NCBI GenBank assembly: GCA_003123965.1
Contig: NNSL01000419.1
Coordinates: forward strand, 1-10,521
Source: Balneolaceae bacterium SMO_bin1
GTDB taxonomy: Bacteria; Bacteroidota; Rhodothermia; Balneolales; Balneolaceae
Direction of reading: 5' to 3'
Length of the DNA stretch: 10,521 nt
Shown here: one piece after another, positions 6,230 to 10,521 of the stretch
Layout: every line of letters starts with the position of its first letter
How positions within the stretch are numbered: the stretch's first letter is position 1
The notes under the pieces: model-generated
Told to the model about the DNA's origin: nothing
The model's input: the letters and a program-made list of their open reading frames with translations, nothing else
Database searches by the model: none
Program-made: the position numbers and the translations under genes

Positions 6230-7078
6230 ATGAAAAAGCTAATCACACTCTCGTTTGCACTTTTTGCCATTGCCGGTTACGCTTTTGGCCAAACCGGCAG
6301 CGACCTGAACAACGAAGCCATCATTGAACAGGCGACGGCCAATAACCAAGGCGACATCATTCAGCGCGGCAAAAATAATCAAGCTAAAATTGGCCAAGGC
6401 AAATGGAAACAGCGACTTGAAAATGATGAACGCGATTTTCTTGATTTTGAACAGGGGATAGCGAATAATAATAAGGCTTCAATTTTACAGATAGGTGATC
6501 AAAATTTTGGCGTGATACTTCAAGGTACAAGTGACGGTACTGCTGTTCAAAATGAAGCAACCTTGCAAATAGCTGGTAGTTTTAATAGTAAGTTTAACGT
6601 AAATATTACCCAAGGTCAGGGATCCAACGGTCTAGCTAAATTTAACAGCGCCAGCATTTACATAAATGGAAATCGTACCAAATTTGCCAATATTGTTCAG
6701 GCTGATTTAGGCAGCAAAGCCATAGGGAATGAAGCGAGTATCCGTATAAACGGAAATAATAACAGCAGTAGAATTCTGCAAGGATCCTCTGCTACCACTT
6801 CCGCTGTGGGTACAGCTCTGTGGAATGACGCTGATATTCGACAGGGTGGCAATCGCAATGATGCCGACATCACGCAAGGTTTCTTTCAAGGTATAGCAAT
6901 TAATAACCAGGCACTCATAAATCAGCCTGGGAATAGTAATGAAGCGGAAATTCAACAAGGTACACTTAACAACCTACGCCACAGTGATGCTTCCATCACC
7001 CAGCGCTCCAATAACAATAATGCCATTATAGATATGGCGGGCATAAACCAGAGCGCCTCTATTATTCAATCGAACTAA
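6230..7078 (+). CDS. Secreted curlin-like (CsgA/CsgB-type) amyloid repeat protein
   Basis: The ATG at 6230 follows a good Shine-Dalgarno (AGAGGTG) and begins a clean signal peptide, so it is preferred over upstream extension. The 282-residue product has a Sec signal (1-20, cleaved near AFG/Q). The rest is Asn/Gln/Gly/Ala/Ile-rich with repeating strands of the form N-x-A-x-I-x-Q-x-G-x-x-N-x-A-x-I-x-Q-G, the curlin signature of a beta-solenoid amyloid. The mature part has no Cys and few aromatic residues. Curlins form extracellular fibres for adhesion and biofilm, normally exported through CsgG; no csgE/F/G partner lies in this window. The repeat unit is longer than in E. coli CsgA (see repeat entry). 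An insert at about 58-76, rich in charged residues, interrupts the first repeats. It is transcribed divergently from the protease gene. Whether it is the major subunit or a nucleator cannot be told. Confidence 0.85.
   Translation: MKKLITLSFALFAIAGYAFGQTGSDLNNEAIIEQATANNQGDIIQRGKNNQAKIGQGKWKQRLENDERDFLDFEQGIANNNKASILQIGDQNFGVILQGTSDGTAVQNEATLQIAGSFNSKFNVNITQGQGSNGLAKFNSASIYINGNRTKFANIVQADLGSKAIGNEASIRINGNNNSSRILQGSSATTSAVGTALWNDADIRQGGNRNDADITQGFFQGIAINNQALINQPGNSNEAEIQQGTLNNLRHSDASITQRSNNNNAIIDMAGINQSASIIQSN
6308..7075 (+). repeat. Degenerate curlin repeats, about eight units of 26-32 residues
   Basis: At the protein level the first-strand alanine recurs at residues 30, 83, 110, 141, 169, 201, 228 and 254. 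The spacings after the first are 27, 31, 28, 32, 27 and 26. Each unit has two short strands joined by a tight G-x-x-N-type turn, then a longer turn of about 8-13 residues before the next unit. The DNA copies are diverged, so this is an old repeat and not a recent tandem duplication. Confidence 0.75.
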
Positions 7079-7089
7079 TTTCCATTTCC

Positions 7090-7119
7090 GGAAAGCACTC
7101 TTTGACCGGGGTGCTTTCC
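7090..7119 (+). terminator. Probable terminator of the curlin-like gene
   Basis: GGAAAGCAC (7090-7098) and GTGCTTTCC (7111-7119) form a perfect 9-bp stem with a 12-nt loop, starting 12 nt after the curlin-like stop. It is followed by TTCAAAATT, only a weak T-tract. Position and stem favour a terminator or a 3'-end stabilising hairpin. Confidence 0.6.
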
Positions 7120-7181
7120 TTCAAAATTACTTTCGTTTCCTGCACCTGGGATACATACATTGCCCTTCTCCATTCTTTAAT

Positions 7182-7199
7182 TCTGTGATGGCCCACAGA
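7182..7199 (+). promoter_or_regulatory. Small inverted repeat upstream of the GGT gene
   Basis: TCTGTG (7182-7187) and CACAGA (7194-7199) flank a 6-nt spacer, about 110 bp upstream of the GGT start. It may be an operator or a minor leader hairpin. No promoter consensus is visible close to it. Confidence 0.2.
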
Positions 7200-7310
7200 G
7201 TCGGGATATGAAACTAAAAACGGCAACGCTGGTTGAAGTACACATCACACCACTGCCAATATTTTTCTATATTCTTTCCGGAATCGAAAAACCTGCAAAA
7301 CATTTTTTAT

Positions 7311-9008
7311 ATGAAATATTTGTTCCGCTTTCTGTTCTTAGTGCTCTTTACTTTCAGTAGCCATTTTAGCAGTGCTCACGCGCAAATCGGGTGGACCAAA
7401 GCCTACGATAAAGCGGTGGTAGTTACCGCTGAAAAGCACGCTTCGCTAGCCGGCAAGCAAATTCTGCAACAGGGTGGAAACGCCGTTGATGCTGCCGTAG
7501 CTGCGCAGTTTGCCCTGGCTGTAACCTTGCCCCGCGCCGGCAACATTGGTGGAGGCGGCTTTATGGTGATCCATAATGCCGGGGGTGAAAATATAACGCT
7601 TGATTTCCGTGAGGTGGCCCCGGCAAAGGCCGGACCCGACATGTATATTCGCGATGGACAGTACATTTCTAAACTAAGTCGCGAAGGCGCACTGGCCGTG
7701 GGCGTTCCCGGCGTAGTTGACGGCATGGTGAAGGCGCTGAATCGCTACGGTAGCCTGCCGCTGGAAACCGTGATTGAACCGGCGATCCGGCTGGCGCGTG
7801 AGGGGTACGAACTTTCCTGGATTCAGGCCCAAACATTGAACCGATACCGCGAAACGCTGCTCAAGTATGAAGGCTCCCGCAGCTACTTTACCAAACCCGA
7901 CAGCACCATGTACCAAGAGGGGGATCTTTTTGTGCAAAAAGACTTAGCCAAAACGCTGGAGCGTATTGCAAAACAGGGCCGCGATGGTTTCTACGATGGC
8001 CAAACGGCCGATTTAATCGTGGAGGAAATGCAGCTACAAGGTGGACTCATCACCCACCGCGATTTGCAAAATTACGAAAGTGTGTGGCGCGAACCCGTAC
8101 GTGCTGAATTTCAAGGCTACGAACTCTTAATTATGCCGCCACCCAGCTCAGGAAGTGTTGCTATCGCGCAGATGCTGCAAATGCTGCAGCCGTACGATCT
8201 TGAAAGCATAGGCTACAACTCGGCTGATTACGTCCATTTGGTTACTGAAACCATGCGTCGCGCTTTTGCCGATCGGGCCTACTTCTTGGGTGATCCCGAC
8301 TTTGTTGATATCCCGCGCGATACGCTGCTTAGTGCATCATACAATAAAAATCGTATGCAGAGCTATAATTCTGAACGGGCCACCCCAAGCGATTCAATTG
8401 ATCACGGCAATGTACCCGGCTTTATGGAATCAACCGAAACCACGCACTTTTCTATTGTTGATTCAGCCGGCAATGCTGTGTCAGTAACCACCACGCTGAA
8501 CGGCTCATTCGGCAGCAAAGTGGCGGTAAGCGGCGCCGGATTTTTCCTGAATAACGAAATGGATGACTTTACGGCCAAACCCGGCGAACCTAATATGTTC
8601 GGGCTCATTCAGGGTAAGGCAAACGCCATTGAACCCGGCAAGCGCATGCTCAGCAGCATGTCGCCCACTATTGTGACCAAAGACAACTCAATTAGTATGG
8701 TGATCGGTGCTGCCGGTGGGCCGCGAATCATTTCAGCTACGCTGCAGAACTTTTTAAATATGGCCGTTTTTAACATGAACCCCGCCGAAGCCATATCGGC
8801 GCCCCGTTTTCACCATCAGTGGCTGCCCGATCGTTTATACTACGAAGAGTTTGGAATCGCTAAAGATAGCCGTATGATACTCCGAGAAATGGGCCACAAT
8901 TTGGAAACCGGTTCGGTTGGCCGGGCTCATATTATATTTGTTGATGAGAATGGCCAACGGCACGGTGCGGCCGACCCGCGCGGCAATGGCACCGCAGAAG
9001 GTTTTTAG
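7311..9008 (+). CDS. ggt: Gamma-glutamyltransferase (glutathione hydrolase), exported
   Basis: This N-terminal nucleophile hydrolase cleaves the gamma-glutamyl bond of glutathione and related compounds, by hydrolysis or transfer. From the ATG at 7311 it has 565 residues, close to E. coli GGT (about 580). A signal peptide (1-25, AHA/Q) sends it to the periplasm or outside. Family motifs are complete: GGNAVDAAVA (55-64), GNIGGGGFMV (78-86), DFRE with substrate-binding Arg100, and TTHFSIVD, where Thr377 should be the new N-terminus after autoprocessing into large and small subunits and the catalytic nucleophile. LNNEMDDF (413-420), an intact lid-loop segment, and GAAGGPRI (466-473) for the oxyanion region follow. 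The frame extends upstream to a TTG at 7233, but that would bury the signal peptide. No strong Shine-Dalgarno. mtnA starts 36 bp downstream, so the two are likely cotranscribed. Confidence 0.95.
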   Translation: MKYLFRFLFLVLFTFSSHFSSAHAQIGWTKAYDKAVVVTAEKHASLAGKQILQQGGNAVDAAVAAQFALAVTLPRAGNIGGGGFMVIHNAGGENITLDFREVAPAKAGPDMYIRDGQYISKLSREGALAVGVPGVVDGMVKALNRYGSLPLETVIEPAIRLAREGYELSWIQAQTLNRYRETLLKYEGSRSYFTKPDSTMYQEGDLFVQKDLAKTLERIAKQGRDGFYDGQTADLIVEEMQLQGGLITHRDLQNYESVWREPVRAEFQGYELLIMPPPSSGSVAIAQMLQMLQPYDLESIGYNSADYVHLVTETMRRAFADRAYFLGDPDFVDIPRDTLLSASYNKNRMQSYNSERATPSDSIDHGNVPGFMESTETTHFSIVDSAGNAVSVTTTLNGSFGSKVAVSGAGFFLNNEMDDFTAKPGEPNMFGLIQGKANAIEPGKRMLSSMSPTIVTKDNSISMVIGAAGGPRIISATLQNFLNMAVFNMNPAEAISAPRFHHQWLPDRLYYEEFGIAKDSRMILREMGHNLETGSVGRAHIIFVDENGQRHGAADPRGNGTAEGF

Positions 9009-9044
9009 CAATCAGCATAAATTTATCTCTAAAATATTTACTCT

Positions 9045-10103
9045 ATGAGCAACAATATTCCTACAGCAGTGGAATCTATTCAGTGGCGTGATGATCACGT
9101 ACGAATCATCGATCAAACCTACTTGCCCAAACGTAAGGTATACAGCGACATCCGCGACATGGGCCGGATGTGGGAGGCTATCAAAAAGCTTCGCGTACGC
9201 GGCGCCCCTGCCATTGGCATTGCCGGCGGATACGCTTTTTATATGGGTATCAAAGAACTGCCGGAATCGAGCTTTAACAGCTTTTGGGTTGAAGTGGAAC
9301 GCGTTGCCGAATACTTGCAAAGCGCTCGGCCCACGGCCATCAATTTGGAGTGGGTGCTAAACCGTATTATGACGACGATGCAGGCCCATAAAGACAAGCC
9401 TATTGCTGAGATTAAAGAAGTTGCGCTGGAAACGGCAAAAACCATCCACGATGAAGACAAACGCATTTGCAAAAAAATTGGCGAAAACGGCGTTGAGCTT
9501 GTCGAGAAAGGCAGCAAAATTTTAACACACTGTAACACCGGTAGTCTTGCCACCGGCAAATACGGAACGGCACTTTCGGTAATCTTTCATGCCCACGATG
9601 CCAACAAAGAGATTGAAGTTTGGGTAGACGAAACGCGCCCGTTGATGCAGGGAGCCCGCCTTACCGGCTGGGAGCTGAAGCAAGCAGAAATTCCGTTTAA
9701 GCTTATCGTTGATTCGGCGGCGGGATCGCTAATGCAGCGCGGAGAAGTGGACTTGGTGCTGGTTGGCGCTGATCGGATAGCTTCCAACGGGGATACGGCT
9801 AATAAAATTGGAACCTATGCCCTAGCGGTGCTGGCCCACGAAAACGACATCCCATTTTACGTTGCAGCCCCGCTCTCCACCATCGATAAAGATATTGACA
9901 GTGGGGATGACATCCCCATAGAGGAGCGCGATCAAGAGGAGATTATTTCATTTAATGATTCTCAGATCGCACCCAAGAAAACCGAGGCTTATAATCCTGC
10001 TTTCGACGTTACCCCCAATAAATATATTACGGGTTTCATCACCGAAAAAGGCATTGTTGAGCCGCCATTCGGTGAGTCATTCAAAAAGCTTTTCGAAGAC
10101 TAA
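9045..10103 (+). CDS. mtnA: S-methyl-5-thioribose-1-phosphate isomerase
   Basis: MtnA converts methylthioribose-1-phosphate to methylthioribulose-1-phosphate in the methionine salvage pathway, in the cytoplasm. The 352-residue length is normal. It is related to eIF2B alpha/beta/delta subunits, but the catalytic residues mark it as the enzyme: RGAPAIG (52-58) for phosphate binding, THCNTGSLATGKYGTA (161-176) with catalytic Cys163, DETRPLMQGARLTGWEL (195-211), and GADRIASNGDTANKIGTY (241-258) with Asp243. The C-terminal NPAFDVTP motif (317-324) is also present. The start at 9045 fits the usual N-terminus; the leader is AT-rich with no Shine-Dalgarno. It lies 36 bp after ggt on the same strand. 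No other methionine salvage gene (mtnB, C, D, K, N) is in the window. Confidence 0.95.
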   Translation: MSNNIPTAVESIQWRDDHVRIIDQTYLPKRKVYSDIRDMGRMWEAIKKLRVRGAPAIGIAGGYAFYMGIKELPESSFNSFWVEVERVAEYLQSARPTAINLEWVLNRIMTTMQAHKDKPIAEIKEVALETAKTIHDEDKRICKKIGENGVELVEKGSKILTHCNTGSLATGKYGTALSVIFHAHDANKEIEVWVDETRPLMQGARLTGWELKQAEIPFKLIVDSAAGSLMQRGEVDLVLVGADRIASNGDTANKIGTYALAVLAHENDIPFYVAAPLSTIDKDIDSGDDIPIEERDQEEIISFNDSQIAPKKTEAYNPAFDVTPNKYITGFITEKGIVEPPFGESFKKLFED

Positions 10104-10110
10104 AAACGAA

Positions 10111-10500
10111 TTATTGGAGTGCCTCCAGAATGGCATCACCCTTAATTGAATGGTGAGAAGCATGCCACAGAACATCACCCTTGTTAATAATTAGCACCTG
10201 GGGTGATTCGTGGCGCACGCCGGTTTGCTCGGCAAACGCATTCGACACCGATCGTGCGTGGACCACATTCACAAAATTCATGTCGGCCTTTTCTTCAATC
10301 GCGTCAAACGATTTTTCGACCTCCTCTTTTGCCAAAAAGCAGATACTGCAGCGGTGGCTGTGTTTATACACCAGCTGCGGACGTTCTTCAGATGCAGCTA
10401 TAACTTCTGATACCTGCTGCTTTTCATTCAATTCATTCCAGTTTTCAAGATCGGTTTCCGCTCCTGAAAAAGCATTCTTCATTGCACTAAATAAACCCAT
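10111..10500 (-). CDS. ytxJ: YtxJ/BrxC-like bacilliredoxin, thioredoxin fold, with CxxC
   Basis: A 129-residue cytoplasmic protein matching the bacillithiol-system YtxJ family (DUF2847). The evidence is YKHSHRCSIC (45-54), corresponding to the family's KHS-x-x-C-P-x-S active site, and VRHESPQVLIINKGDVLWHASH (95-116), the cis-Pro and WHASH region typical of YtxJ. These proteins remove bacillithiol from mixed disulfides on proteins after oxidative stress. Here Cys51 is followed by Ser-Ile-Cys54, giving a CxxC pair where the Bacillus protein has a single Cys. The N-terminal stretch (1-22) is a typical short helix region. The ATG at 10500 is preceded by AGGA at a good distance. The gene converges on mtnA with only 7 bp between stops. 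Its family assignment implies, but does not prove, that the organism makes bacillithiol or uses another thiol with this protein. Confidence 0.85.
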   Translation of the reverse strand: MGLFSAMKNAFSGAETDLENWNELNEKQQVSEVIAASEERPQLVYKHSHRCSICFLAKEEVEKSFDAIEEKADMNFVNVVHARSVSNAFAEQTGVRHESPQVLIINKGDVLWHASHHSIKGDAILEALQ

Positions 10501-10521
10501 ATTAATATTCCTGTTTCAAAA

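Noticed and set aside
7086..7283. TTTCCGGAA present twice in the curlin-GGT intergenic region
   Set aside because: The first copy overlaps the probable terminator stem and the motif is only 8-9 bp; two copies in 200 bp is weak evidence for an operator pair.
7233..7310. TTG start extending GGT by 26 residues
   Set aside because: The extension would bury the signal peptide and matches no known GGT N-terminus.
9012..9320. Minus-strand open frame over the start of mtnA
   Set aside because: It lies opposite a clearly conserved enzyme gene and has no recognisable motif or ribosome binding site.
10115..10127. TGGAG-TGC-CTCCA hairpin at the mtnA/ytxJ convergence
   Set aside because: The stem is only 5 bp, lies inside the ytxJ coding end, and the nearest T-run is several bases beyond it; too weak to call a terminator.

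Overview
The window looks like chromosomal DNA from a member of the Balneolota/Rhodothermota group or a close relative of the Bacteroidota. This is inferred from gene types, not from a marker gene: an ECF sigma factor of the Acidobacteria/Rhodothermia type next to a Ser/Thr kinase-TPR sensor, a curlin-repeat protein, a YtxJ-type bacilliredoxin, lipoproteins with Bacteroidota-like signal peptides, moderate GC, and several starts without a clear Shine-Dalgarno. No tRNA, rRNA, CRISPR array, insertion sequence or phage gene was found.

Layout. (1) 58-582, minus: a small lipoprotein with an Asp-rich calcium-binding-like loop, preceded by two adjacent palindromes. (2) About 583-1036: a gene-poor stretch. 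(3) 1037-4568, plus: a signalling block made of a 60-residue protein, an ECF sigma factor and an 853-residue transmembrane Ser/Thr kinase with a C-terminal TPR array. The 60-residue protein aligns without gaps to the first 60 residues of the kinase. (4) 4598-4625: a strong hairpin between the convergent kinase and protease genes. (5) 4659-5978, minus: a lipid-anchored, S1-family trypsin/streptogrisin-like protease with a long pro-region. (6) 6230-7078, plus and divergent from the protease: a secreted curlin-like amyloid protein with unusually long repeats. Two inverted repeats lie in the shared intergenic region. (7) 7311-10103, plus: gamma-glutamyltransferase followed 36 bp later by methylthioribose-1-phosphate isomerase (mtnA). 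(8) 10111-10500, minus: a YtxJ/BrxC-like bacilliredoxin converging on mtnA.

How the parts may work together. In the signalling block, the TPR region probably senses something outside the cytoplasm and the kinase passes the signal to the sigma factor. The sigma factor lacks the usual acidic DAED stretch of region 2.2 and has threonines there, which fits activation by phosphorylation. The protease and curlin protein are both envelope or extracellular products sharing one control region, so co-regulation or processing is possible but unproven. GGT, MtnA and the bacilliredoxin all touch sulfur or thiol metabolism; only GGT and MtnA look like an operon.

The most interesting items are the orphan kinase N-terminal module, the sigma factor's altered region 2.2, the long-turn curlin repeat, and the CxxC version of a normally monothiol bacilliredoxin.
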